Source of the DNA: Vibrio kanaloae | Lineage (GTDB): Bacteria; Pseudomonadota; Gammaproteobacteria; Enterobacterales; Vibrionaceae | Assembly (NCBI RefSeq): GCF_024347535.1 | Contig: NZ_AP025498.1 | Span: forward strand, 186,001-250,000 | Length of the DNA stretch: 64,000 bases | Direction: 5' to 3' | In this document: one piece after another, positions 56,195 through 64,000 of the stretch | Layout of the letters: each line of letters starts with the position of its first letter | Numbering within the stretch: position 1 is the first letter of the stretch | The notes under the pieces: model-generated | The model's database searches: none | Seen by the model: the letters and a program-made list of their open reading frames with translations, nothing else | What the model was told of the DNA's origin: nothing | Made by a program: the position numbers and the translations under genes

Positions 56195-57823
56195 ATGTCG
56201 GACCGGGCCATTCTTAAAATAAATAACCTCTCCGTTAGCTTCAGAACCAATGATGGAATCATTGATGCGGTGAAAAAGGTTAACTTTACCCTTAACTCAA
56301 GCGAAACCTTAGCCATTGTTGGTGAATCAGGTTCTGGTAAATCCGTCTCTTCTAACGCACTTATGCGCTTGCTTCCCGATAACGCCATTATTGATGAGCA
56401 ATCAGACATCGAATTTGAGGGACAATCGATTCTTGGCAAGACTGAACCAGAAATGCAGTCGATTCGTGGTGACAGAATCGGCATGATCTTTCAGGAGCCG
56501 ATGACTTCTCTCAATCCATACCTGCGAGTAGGTATTCAAGTGACTGAAGCCCTAATGTGCCATCGTAAGGTATCCAAATCGAAAGCAAAACAACGTGTGT
56601 TAGCGCTGTTCAACCTCGTTCATCTGCCAATGCCAGAGCAAGCGTACAACAAATACCCGCATGAGTTTTCTGGTGGTCAACTACAGCGAATCATGATCGC
56701 GATGGCGCTGATCAATGAGCCCGACATTCTGATTGCAGACGAACCCACGACAGCGTTAGATGTGACCGTTCAGGCTGAAGTGCTTTCTTTGATCAAAGAA
56801 ATTCAAGGTAAAATGGGCATGGCGATTTTGTTCATCACCCACGATTTAGGTGTGGTGAAACACTTTGCTGACCGCGTGCTGGTGATGTGTAAGGGAGAAT
56901 TGGTTGAAGAAGGTTTGACTCAAGCGTTATTTGACCATCCTAAACACGATTACACACGCATGCTGATTAACTCGATTCCGAAAGGCGCTAAAGTTCCTGT
57001 TGAGGCATCAGCACCAGAACTGCTTTGTGCCGAAGATATTCGTGTGAAGTTCTTGATCAAATCTCACTTCATCCAAAGCAAGAACCAGTACTTCGAAGCC
57101 GTAAAAGGCATCTCATTAACCCTCAAACAAGGTGAAACGTTAGGTATTGTGGGTGAGTCTGGCTCTGGTAAGTCAACACTTGGACGAGCGTTAATCGGCT
57201 TGCTGCCAAGTAGCGGACGTATTGTCTACAAAGGCCAAGACGTTAGCTTATTAACCGATAAAGAACGCCATAAACTCAAGAAAGATGTACAGATGGTTTT
57301 CCAAGACCCTTATGGTTCTTTATCACCACGCATGACAGTTGGGGAGATCATCACCGAAGGCTTAACGGTGCATCAACCTCACTTGTCAAAACAAGAACGT
57401 TTAGAAAGAGCACGCAAAGCACTGATTGAGGTTCGCTTAGAGCCAAATTCAATTAACCGCTACCCACATGAATTCTCTGGTGGGCAAAGACAACGTATCG
57501 CGATTGCGCGCGCGCTGATTCTAGAACCCTCTTTCATTTTGCTGGATGAACCAACCTCAGCACTTGATCGATCGGTACAACTGACCGTGATTGACCTACT
57601 GAAAGACATTCAAGCCAAGCACAACATCGGCTTCCTGTTCATCAGCCACGACCTTTCGGTGGTGAAAGCACTATCGGATCGTGTATTGGTGATGCAAAAG
57701 GGCGAAGTGATGGAAGAAGGCTCTGCGGAAGATATTTTCAATGCACCACAAAACGACTACACCAAGAAGTTAATCGCAGCGTCATTCGACTTAGAAAATA
57801 AATCGAAAAAAAATGCCGCATAA
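56195..57823 (+). CDS. yejF: Duplicated oligopeptide-type ABC ATPase, YejF-like
   Basis: 542 residues with two complete nucleotide-binding domains of the Opp/Dpp type. First half: Walker A GESGSGKSVSSN, Q-loop FQEPMTSLNP, signature FSGGQLQR, Walker B ILIADEPTTALD. Second half: GESGSGKSTLGR, FQDPYGSLSP, FSGGQRQR, FILLDEPTSALD. This fused layout is that of YejF, the ATPase of the YejABEF peptide and microcin C importer. No permease or binding-protein gene is in the window, so its partners are elsewhere or it has another role. Confidence 0.87.
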   Translation: MSDRAILKINNLSVSFRTNDGIIDAVKKVNFTLNSSETLAIVGESGSGKSVSSNALMRLLPDNAIIDEQSDIEFEGQSILGKTEPEMQSIRGDRIGMIFQEPMTSLNPYLRVGIQVTEALMCHRKVSKSKAKQRVLALFNLVHLPMPEQAYNKYPHEFSGGQLQRIMIAMALINEPDILIADEPTTALDVTVQAEVLSLIKEIQGKMGMAILFITHDLGVVKHFADRVLVMCKGELVEEGLTQALFDHPKHDYTRMLINSIPKGAKVPVEASAPELLCAEDIRVKFLIKSHFIQSKNQYFEAVKGISLTLKQGETLGIVGESGSGKSTLGRALIGLLPSSGRIVYKGQDVSLLTDKERHKLKKDVQMVFQDPYGSLSPRMTVGEIITEGLTVHQPHLSKQERLERARKALIEVRLEPNSINRYPHEFSGGQRQRIAIARALILEPSFILLDEPTSALDRSVQLTVIDLLKDIQAKHNIGFLFISHDLSVVKALSDRVLVMQKGEVMEEGSAEDIFNAPQNDYTKKLIAASFDLENKSKKNAA

Positions 57824-57988
57824 AAGGAACTAATCAACATTAACAACGTCTTATAAATACATTCTGAATAAGTGTCTATACTCAAAATAGTTGGAGTTGC
57901 AGTTAACAACGCTACAACTTCAAGTATCAAGAATATAATAAATTGCACTCTAGAATGGATATAGCAAAACTGGTTTGGCCGCCAAAAG

Positions 57989-58016
57989 AAAAATGTCGCA
58001 TGGATGCGACATTTTT
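57989..58016 (+). terminator. Hairpin terminator downstream of yejF
   Basis: AAAAATGTCGCA (57989-58000) pairs perfectly with TGCGACATTTTT (58005-58016), loop TGGA. It lies about 165 bases after the stop codon. Confidence 0.78.
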
Positions 58017-58196
58017 CGTTTCTGGCATATATAAAAAATCAACTCAGTGATTATGAAGGCTTGCTCAGATTGGCGGCTCTTAACAGGGTTAGCTGGTAGT
58101 CGAGTCACAGTCGCAGAGCGGCTTCGTTCAACTCGTTTTTGGACAAAAATCATTTTCGGGAAATTGAACATTAGCGTATCATGAATAACTAAAGGT

Positions 58197-58331
58197 ATGG
58201 CAAATAGCAAAACTGACGTGACGGTCGTACCAGATTACATGTAGAAACCTCTGCCTTTCGAAGTCCGCCCTCGCTTTGAGAAAATCATCAAGGCTGCGAC
58301 CGTTCTAGAGCAGATCGCACAATTTACTTAA
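58197..58331 (+). pseudogene. Interrupted short coding remnant
   Basis: AAAGG stands directly before ATG at 58197; the frame reads MANSKTDVTVVPDYM, then TAG, then KPLPFEVRPRFEKIIKAATV and LEQIAQFT before TAA. The second part looks like real protein sequence and is loosely reminiscent of the N-terminus of Fic-family proteins, but that is weak. It may be the remains of a lost gene. Confidence 0.35.
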
Positions 58332-58590
58332 ATAGAGGCTCGGGCTTGTTCAACACTTGGGATTTAACGTTAGCTACGCAACGCTTAACCCTTATTCGTT
58401 GGTCCCCCCAGACAAACGCAGTCCCTAACCCTAATTGAATAGAGGACATAGTCCGATTTTTGAGAGATTACTTTATAATCTCAATCAGCTAACATATTGT
58501 GAACTTACCATTTTTTAGAAGCACTCTAGATTGATAGACGAGGAATATTGCGATATTAGTTAGCTATGACTTAAAATTTTGGTAACACTC

Positions 58591-59634
58591 ATGGCAGATA
58601 ACTCTATCGATAAATCCGTTTCATTCGCCTCTGTCATTGAATTAGTAAATGCCTATTCACTGTTGCCTGCCGCTTTGCGTGAACAGGTAGAAGCATCTAA
58701 TCACTTTGATGGTATAATGCTGGAGGCTATTCAAAACAGCGCTAAGCTAACGTTGTCGGCTCGACTTCCAGAAAGCCAAATGGTTGCCTTATGGTCACTA
58801 CTCGAACAGCACCATCCATCGCCCGAAATTGGACTCATCATTGGGCAAACTATATCTCCTAAATCAAAAGGTGTACTCGCAAGTTGGGTAAGCCAATGCG
58901 CGACGTTAAGAGATGCATTTAACACCTTCCAAAGTAATATTTTTCTGATGAATGCTTCGGAGTGTTGGCAAGTGGATGACGATGGACAGCAGTGCCGCTT
59001 AACCCTCTCCATTGAATCACGCCATGATTACCCTAGAGCCGCCATTGAACGCAGCATGAGTGCGATGGTGGCATGGGCAAGAATGCTGAGTGCCCAGCCT
59101 TTCCCACTAACCAAAGCTAAGTTTGGGTATTTAACTCCGCACTATGTGGATAAATATCAACCCGCCTTTGGAGAAATCATTGAATTTAACAGTACTTATC
59201 ACCAGTTGATATTTGAGTCGAAATGGCTCAACCTTCCCATTGCGACAAGTAGTGAGTATCTGAAAACGATGATGGCAAAAACCGCACAAAGTCATCTTGA
59301 GACACTAACGAAAACCCAACCTCTCCAGCAGCAAGTCAGGACCATAGTAGCAAACGCACTAGAAAATGGAGAACTGCTCAGCGTAGACAAAGTTGCGCAG
59401 CAATTACACTTCAGCCGACAAACGCTCTACCGCAAACTGGTAAAAGAGCATACCTCCTTCCAGAGTCTTCTTGATGATACTAGAAAACAGCTAGCAGTCC
59501 GTTGGCTAACTCAAACCCCGCCTCCAAGCCTTACCGAGTTGAGCTATCGTCTTGGTTTTAAAGATACCAGCAGCTTCTACAAAGCGTTCAAGCGCTGGCA
59601 CCAGGTTACTCCTAAGGCTTACCTCTCGAGATAA
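58591..59634 (+). CDS. AraC-family transcriptional regulator (OruR/ArgR-like layout)
   Basis: About 347 residues. The N-terminal two thirds is the arabinose-operon-regulator-like ligand domain (PEIGLIIGQTISPKSKGVLA). The C-terminal DNA-binding domain has two helix-turn-helices: SVDKVAQQLHFSRQTLYRKL and SLTELSYRLGFKDTSSFYKA then FKRWHQVTPKAYL. The ATG at 58591 is favoured over an in-frame TTG at 58579. Its 3' end overlaps the convergent hydrolase gene by 23 bases, hinting at a functional pair. Confidence 0.85.
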   Translation: MADNSIDKSVSFASVIELVNAYSLLPAALREQVEASNHFDGIMLEAIQNSAKLTLSARLPESQMVALWSLLEQHHPSPEIGLIIGQTISPKSKGVLASWVSQCATLRDAFNTFQSNIFLMNASECWQVDDDGQQCRLTLSIESRHDYPRAAIERSMSAMVAWARMLSAQPFPLTKAKFGYLTPHYVDKYQPAFGEIIEFNSTYHQLIFESKWLNLPIATSSEYLKTMMAKTAQSHLETLTKTQPLQQQVRTIVANALENGELLSVDKVAQQLHFSRQTLYRKLVKEHTSFQSLLDDTRKQLAVRWLTQTPPPSLTELSYRLGFKDTSSFYKAFKRWHQVTPKAYLSR

Positions 59635-60523
59635 ACTGTTTAAATGCCTCTGCTGATCGCTCTGGGACCTCTTCCATCGGTAAGTGTCCAACATCGTCAT
59701 ACACAACAGCATAAGAGCCCCGAATATCACGCTCAAATCTTCTCGCATTTTCAGCTGGAAAATAACGGTCTTCCTTCCCCCAAAGAATAAGCGTCGGCTT
59801 AGCAATTTGTGTTATCTTTTCCGAGTCCTCATCCAGCGATGCCTTGACGCGACGTGTGAATCCCTGTCGGTTTTGTTGGTAGGTAGTCAGTTCGTAGTAA
59901 CGATCAATCAACACCGCACCCACAAGTTGCGGGTCGAAGTAAACTTCTTTAAGCCCATCTTCGAATATAAACCTTGGAGTGACATGTTCCATTATTTTAT
60001 CGATGACGGGCCACTGGGCCATCTCAATGCCTGGCGGCCACGATTCTTGCGGATAACCTAACGCATTTATCAACGTAAGGGTTATAACCTGCTCTGGATG
60101 TTGCAAACCGTACTCCCACACTATGCGTCCTCCTAAAGAGCTACCTACAAAATGTGCCTGTTCGATGTCGAGCTCTCTCGTAAATGCGTTCAAAAAGGCA
60201 ATATCGTCAGCGATTTCGTACTGGTTTTGAGGCTGATGCCCAGTCAAGCCAAAACCCGGCAAGTCCATACGTACGACGCGGTAGTCTTGTTTGAGGATTT
60301 GCGTCCATTGCTCCCACGCGTGAAGTGACGACGAAGTGCCATGCAATAAAATCACCACCTCACCCTGTCCTTCATCTCGGTAATGCACACGTTTACCTTC
60401 AATAGTGGCAAATTTAGAAGCGTGATTTGTGTATTTCTGTTCAATAGCTTGTGAGCTATTTTGTGCGCCACACCCTTGTAGCAAAATGACCAAAGCCATC
60501 ATTGGTGCCACATTCCAATTCAT
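59612..60523 (-). CDS. Alpha/beta-hydrolase lipoprotein
   Basis: 303 residues. The N-terminus MNWNVAPMMALVILLQGCGA is a lipoprotein signal with lipobox LQGC. The mature enzyme has the oxyanion motif VVILLHGTSSSLHAWE, nucleophile elbow HFVGSSLGGRI, acid in LWGKEDRYFP and base His in DVGHLPMEE, so the triad is complete. Closest to esterase or epoxide/meta-cleavage hydrolase types; substrate unknown. Convergent with, and overlapping, an AraC regulator gene. Confidence 0.85.
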   Translation of the reverse strand: MNWNVAPMMALVILLQGCGAQNSSQAIEQKYTNHASKFATIEGKRVHYRDEGQGEVVILLHGTSSSLHAWEQWTQILKQDYRVVRMDLPGFGLTGHQPQNQYEIADDIAFLNAFTRELDIEQAHFVGSSLGGRIVWEYGLQHPEQVITLTLINALGYPQESWPPGIEMAQWPVIDKIMEHVTPRFIFEDGLKEVYFDPQLVGAVLIDRYYELTTYQQNRQGFTRRVKASLDEDSEKITQIAKPTLILWGKEDRYFPAENARRFERDIRGSYAVVYDDVGHLPMEEVPERSAEAFKQFISRGKP

Positions 60524-60983
60524 ACTTTCCTCTCCCTATTTACTGCGTTTTCCATTCTAGAAACTTGAGTGTAGAGGCTATGGTGGTGAGAAATAGGTCT
60601 TAAGGTTGCAATATGGTGTTTTTAGGGCTTATTTGACTTTAGTGAGGGAACAAGAACGAAGGAGGTGAAAGGAAAGAGTGATTTAGCACACAGACCAAGC
60701 CATGCCGGCTTGGTCTGTTCTCGTCTAGTTAGCTGACCTTTGAAGCATCTGATAATGTTTTGCCTGTTCACACTTAAAATTGAGCATGATCCTACCCTAT
60801 TTCATCGTATTAGATTTAGTATGGAAAAAGTCTGTGAGCAGGATATGAATGAGTGAAAGGCCTACCAAATAATGGGGCAGAAGTGTTTTAGCTTACCTGC
60901 CCCGTATTATTTGATATGGTGAAAAACCGATCAATACTTACCGTAAATGATCACATCTTATTAGAAGTAGACAAATTGCCCTC
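60524..60983. other. 460-bp region with two hairpins
   Basis: CAGACCAAGC (60691-60700) pairs with GCTTGGTCTG (60708-60717). GGGGCAG (60874-60880) pairs with CTGCCCC (60897-60903) with flanking A/T pairing; the latter is a plausible terminator for the peptidase gene on the minus strand. No gene is seen. Confidence 0.5.
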
Positions 60984-63032
60984 TCACAATTCAACTCCCA
61001 TATTGAACAGGGTAAACGCGTAGATATCAGCCGTGAGATCGATCGCTTTGCTCAGCGGCATTCCGGCACCGTGACCCGCATTAACATCGATACGAATCAT
61101 CACAGGTGAGCCACCTTCATGCTTGTCTTGTAGCTCTGCGATGAACTTATAAGAGTGAGCCGGTACCACGCGATCATCGTGATCAGCTGTAGTAACCAAT
61201 GTCGCAGGGTAATCCGTGCCGCGCACCACATTATGAACCGGAGAATAGCCAAGCAGATATTCGAACATCTCTCTGTTTTGCGCTGATGTACCGTAGTCGT
61301 ACGCCCAGCCTTCACCTGACGTGAATGTGTGGTAACGCAGCATATCTAGCACCCCGACAGCAGGCAGAGCCACTTGGAAAAGCTCAGGCCTTTGTGTCAT
61401 ACAAGCACCCACCAGCAAACCACCGTTAGAACCGCCGCGAATCGCTAACTTGTTGCTGCTGGTGTAATTTTCTGCGATTAAGAACTCCGCAGCCGCAATG
61501 AAGTCGTCAAACACATTCTGCTTTTGCTGCTGAGTACCCGCTTTGTGCCACGCCTTTCCATACTCGCCACCGCCACGTAAATTAGGCACCGCATACACAC
61601 CACCTAGTTCCAACCAACTGCCAACCGTGCCCGAGAAAGAAGGCGTTAGGCTAACGTTGAAGCCGCCATAGGCGTACAAAATAGTTGGGTTGTTACCGTC
61701 TAGTTTTAAGCCCTTCTTATAAGAGATAAGCATCGGAACCTGCGTTCCATCCTTTGAGGTATAGAAGACCTGTTCAGACTCAAATTGATCCGACTCAAAC
61801 GGAGACTCAGAGCGTTGGTAGATTTCAGAGCTCCCAGATTCAACATCAAAAGAGAAAATCGTTGGCGGCGTTACATAGTTGGTAAAGGTGTAATAAAGCT
61901 GAGTTTGCTCTTTTTTACCACCTAAGCCACTGGCCGTTCCCAGCCCAGGCAAATGAATTTCACGAACTAGGTTACCTTGGTAATCCAACTGCTCAATCTT
62001 AGACACCACATCCACCATGTAGTGGGCAAACAAGTAGCCACCGCCGGTGCTGATATCCAATGGCTGTGGCTTTTCAGGGATGATTTCGAGCCATTTCCCA
62101 TCGTGAGTATCAAAGCTCACCACCTTGCCATTAGCCGCATCAAGATTCGTATATAGAATGAAGGTCTCATCTTGGTTATCGATGAGGTACGTATCGCTAT
62201 CCACATGATCAATCAGCGTGTTCAGCGATTGTTCTGGTGAATTCAAATCTATATAGAACAGTCTGTTACCCGACGTCGACTCTCGCCCTAGAATGACTAA
62301 GTAACGGTCATCTTCGGTGGTGTAGCCTGACACATAGCGGTGCTGCTCGCCGTTATTCTCACCAAAAATCACTTTGTCGCTAGCTTGCTCTGTACCCAAC
62401 TCATGGAAGTAAAGTTTATGCTGTTCGGTACGTGCAGAAAGCTGGCTGCCGTCGGGCTTGTCGTAGCTAGAGTAATAAAAGCCGCGGTTCCCCAACCAAG
62501 AAATACCGGTAAACTTCGCATCGGTGATTTCGGCTTCAAGCTGCTGTTTAGTCTCGGTATCAATAACAAAGATCTTACGCCAATCGCTACCGCCCTCAGA
62601 AATGCTGTACGCCACCAAGCTGTAGTCTTTAGAAAACGACACCGAACCCAGTGATGTGGTGCCATCTTCCGAAAAGGTATTCGGATCTAAGAAAACCTCT
62701 TCTTGTTGTCCTTCTTTCTGACGATAAAGAATACTGTGATTTTGCAAGCCATCATTCTTATAGACATAGGTGTAATCACCTCGCACAAACGGCTGCGAGC
62801 TCTTTTTGTAGTCTTGCGCTTTCGCCAGTCGCTCTCGCAACTCATCTCGATACGGGATTTGAGCAAGGTAATCGAACGTGACCTCATTTTGGCTCGCCAC
62901 CCACTGCGCAGTTTCGTCACTTCTGTCGTCTTCTAACCAGCGATAAGGATCTTCAATGATCTGACCGAAATAGTCATCGCTGACGATCTGTTTGTTGGTA
63001 ATTGGATATTGATACTCTTTTAAATAGCTCAT
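60984..63032 (-). CDS. Prolyl oligopeptidase, family S9
   Basis: 682-residue cytoplasmic serine peptidase cutting short peptides after proline. Residues about 5-410 are the seven-bladed propeller (starting [20 protein letters not shown] and PYRWLEDD). The C-terminal hydrolase domain has [20 protein letters not shown] with the catalytic Ser, [17 protein letters not shown] with the Asp, and NAGHGAGMP with the His. No signal peptide. Monocistronic, upstream of a LysR gene on the same strand. Confidence 0.93.
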   Translation of the reverse strand: MSYLKEYQYPITNKQIVSDDYFGQIIEDPYRWLEDDRSDETAQWVASQNEVTFDYLAQIPYRDELRERLAKAQDYKKSSQPFVRGDYTYVYKNDGLQNHSILYRQKEGQQEEVFLDPNTFSEDGTTSLGSVSFSKDYSLVAYSISEGGSDWRKIFVIDTETKQQLEAEITDAKFTGISWLGNRGFYYSSYDKPDGSQLSARTEQHKLYFHELGTEQASDKVIFGENNGEQHRYVSGYTTEDDRYLVILGRESTSGNRLFYIDLNSPEQSLNTLIDHVDSDTYLIDNQDETFILYTNLDAANGKVVSFDTHDGKWLEIIPEKPQPLDISTGGGYLFAHYMVDVVSKIEQLDYQGNLVREIHLPGLGTASGLGGKKEQTQLYYTFTNYVTPPTIFSFDVESGSSEIYQRSESPFESDQFESEQVFYTSKDGTQVPMLISYKKGLKLDGNNPTILYAYGGFNVSLTPSFSGTVGSWLELGGVYAVPNLRGGGEYGKAWHKAGTQQQKQNVFDDFIAAAEFLIAENYTSSNKLAIRGGSNGGLLVGACMTQRPELFQVALPAVGVLDMLRYHTFTSGEGWAYDYGTSAQNREMFEYLLGYSPVHNVVRGTDYPATLVTTADHDDRVVPAHSYKFIAELQDKHEGGSPVMIRIDVNAGHGAGMPLSKAIDLTADIYAFTLFNMGVEL

Positions 63033-63116
63033 CGTGATCCTTATTTAAAGTGATGGTAACGCTATAACGTTGTTTGGAAGCTGTAACTTTGGAAACCTAA
63101 GCTTCAAACTCATAGC

Positions 63117-64000
63117 TTAAAAATAGTGTGAAATCGTCAGGTAGCGAGTTCTGATGTGTTCAATCAATAACTTAATCTTGTTTGGCGGCTGGCGAGTAAA
63201 TGGGTACACCGCATAAATACCCAGCTTTTTACCGACTAAGTCAGGGAAGATATCCACCAGCTGGCCGTTGCGAATATCGTGATACACCAAACAACGCGGT
63301 ACATACGCGATACCGTGACCACCCAAGGCTGCTTTGCGTAAAGCGGTCGCGTTGTCTGTCGAGAAAGAGCCCGAGACACGCACGATGTACTTATCGTTAT
63401 CGGTGAAACCGTCTTTACTATGCAAAAATTGCCATTCACTGGCACCCGTTGTTTGGTAAGCGTACTGCAAGCAATTGTGCTCAACTAACTCTTTGGGCAG
63501 CATAGGCTTACCGTTTTTTGCTATATAAGATGGGGAAGCACACACCACCCATTGTGAATCCAATATATGACGTGCAATGAGGCTGGAATCTTCCAAATAA
63601 CCGGTTCGAATCACCAAGTCGAGGCCATCCTCGACCAAATCAACAAATCGATTATTAAGAGACATGTCGACAGTTAAACCTGGGTGCATATTACAAAATT
63701 CAGCAACAGCGTCTGCGAGAATCAAATCTCCGGAGATAGTAGGCACTGACATTTTGATGTGGCCACTGACATTTTCACCAAAGCCTGAAACAGCATCCAT
63801 AGCCTCTTGAGCCGCCTGCTTCACATTTTTGGCGCTATGTAGCATCGCCTTACCCGCCTCGGTAAGCGTTAATTTACGTGTTGTTCGATATAACAATTGC
63901 ACGCCAATCTCTTCTTCCAAACGCGCAATTCTCTTACTAACTACCGAATTTGTAAGGTTATTTTGCTCTGCCACCTTACTAAAGCTACCCAGCTCCACTA
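63117..64000 (-). CDS. LysR-family regulator, 5' end outside window
   Basis: At least 294 codons are present; the frame runs off the right edge, so the first dozen or so residues are missing (the GTG at 63998 is an internal Val of the usual AVxELGSFSKVAE helix). Helix-turn-helix segment AEQNNLTNSVVSKRIARLEE, then an effector domain of the CrgA/DsdC-like group (SGHIKMSVPTISGDLILADA; YLEDSSLIARHIL). It might control the peptidase gene 84 bases downstream, which is only a guess. Confidence 0.85.
   Translation of the reverse strand, partial: VELGSFSKVAEQNNLTNSVVSKRIARLEEEIGVQLLYRTTRKLTLTEAGKAMLHSAKNVKQAAQEAMDAVSGFGENVSGHIKMSVPTISGDLILADAVAEFCNMHPGLTVDMSLNNRFVDLVEDGLDLVIRTGYLEDSSLIARHILDSQWVVCASPSYIAKNGKPMLPKELVEHNCLQYAYQTTGASEWQFLHSKDGFTDNDKYIVRVSGSFSTDNATALRKAALGGHGIAYVPRCLVYHDIRNGQLVDIFPDLVGKKLGIYAVYPFTRQPPNKIKLLIEHIRTRYLTISHYF

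Larger units (their letters stand above)
57824..58590. other. 770-bp region with a terminator and a decayed reading frame
   Basis: Holds the yejF-side terminator (57989-58016), a short interrupted coding remnant (58197-58331), and otherwise nothing I can name. Composition shifts to more GC-rich in 58050-58350 than its flanks. Confidence 0.45.

Noticed and set aside
63998..64000. GTG at 63998 as the LysR start
   Set aside because: The residue corresponds to an internal position of the first helix of the DNA-binding domain, so the gene continues past the edge.

Overview
The window looks like a chromosome segment of a marine Vibrio, probably near the Splendidus clade. This rests on overall gene content, moderate GC (by eye in the mid-40s percent), a sucrose PTS/LacI/porin cluster, and CLCA_X-like and DUF4144-like proteins; no search was run. 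I saw no rRNA, tRNA, insertion sequence, phage or CRISPR array.

Layout. 1-4.3 kb: sucrose utilisation (scrA partial, scrR, ScrY-like porin) with shared LacI-type operators. 4.5-11.4 kb: small housekeeping or hypothetical genes, a DcuB-like C4-dicarboxylate transporter, a HAD phosphatase, an HD phosphohydrolase and a Tag-like glycosylase. 11.5-32.1 kb: a purine-catabolism island with a GntR/FCD regulator, xdhABC-guaD, puuE-uraD-alc-allA-puuD, uraH, two NCS2 purine permeases and an 8-oxoguanine deaminase; within it sit an AEC transporter, a MerR/carboxymuconolactone decarboxylase-like pair and a membrane protein. 32.1-36.7 kb: a 780-bp AT-rich non-coding stretch with a 15-bp periodic repeat, then two secreted proteins that look like an alpha-helical pore-forming toxin (XaxA-like) and a large composite partner. 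36.8-46.9 kb: a lipoprotein amidohydrolase, a RutR-like TetR regulator, and the glyoxylate arm (glycerate kinase, glxR, hyi, gcl, divergent aceB, glcG-like). 47-64 kb: DoxX, MarR/EamA, MFS plus kinase-like gene, GNAT, PilZ protein, Lon-like protease, YejF-like double ABC ATPase, AraC plus lipoprotein hydrolase, prolyl oligopeptidase, and a LysR gene cut by the window edge.

How it works together. Guanine goes to xanthine (GuaD), xanthine to urate (XdhABC), and 8-oxoguanine directly to urate. Urate is oxidised at the membrane by PuuD through a fused cytochrome c, then passes through UraH, UraD, PuuE, Alc and AllA to glyoxylate, releasing urea. Gcl, Hyi, GlxR and glycerate kinase turn glyoxylate into phosphoglycerate, and AceB condenses it with acetyl-CoA to malate. 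A palindrome of the form ATTGTATACAAT lies before gntR, xdhA, puuE, gcl and aceB, tying the two blocks into one probable regulon although the toxin-like locus lies between them. No urease is present in the window.
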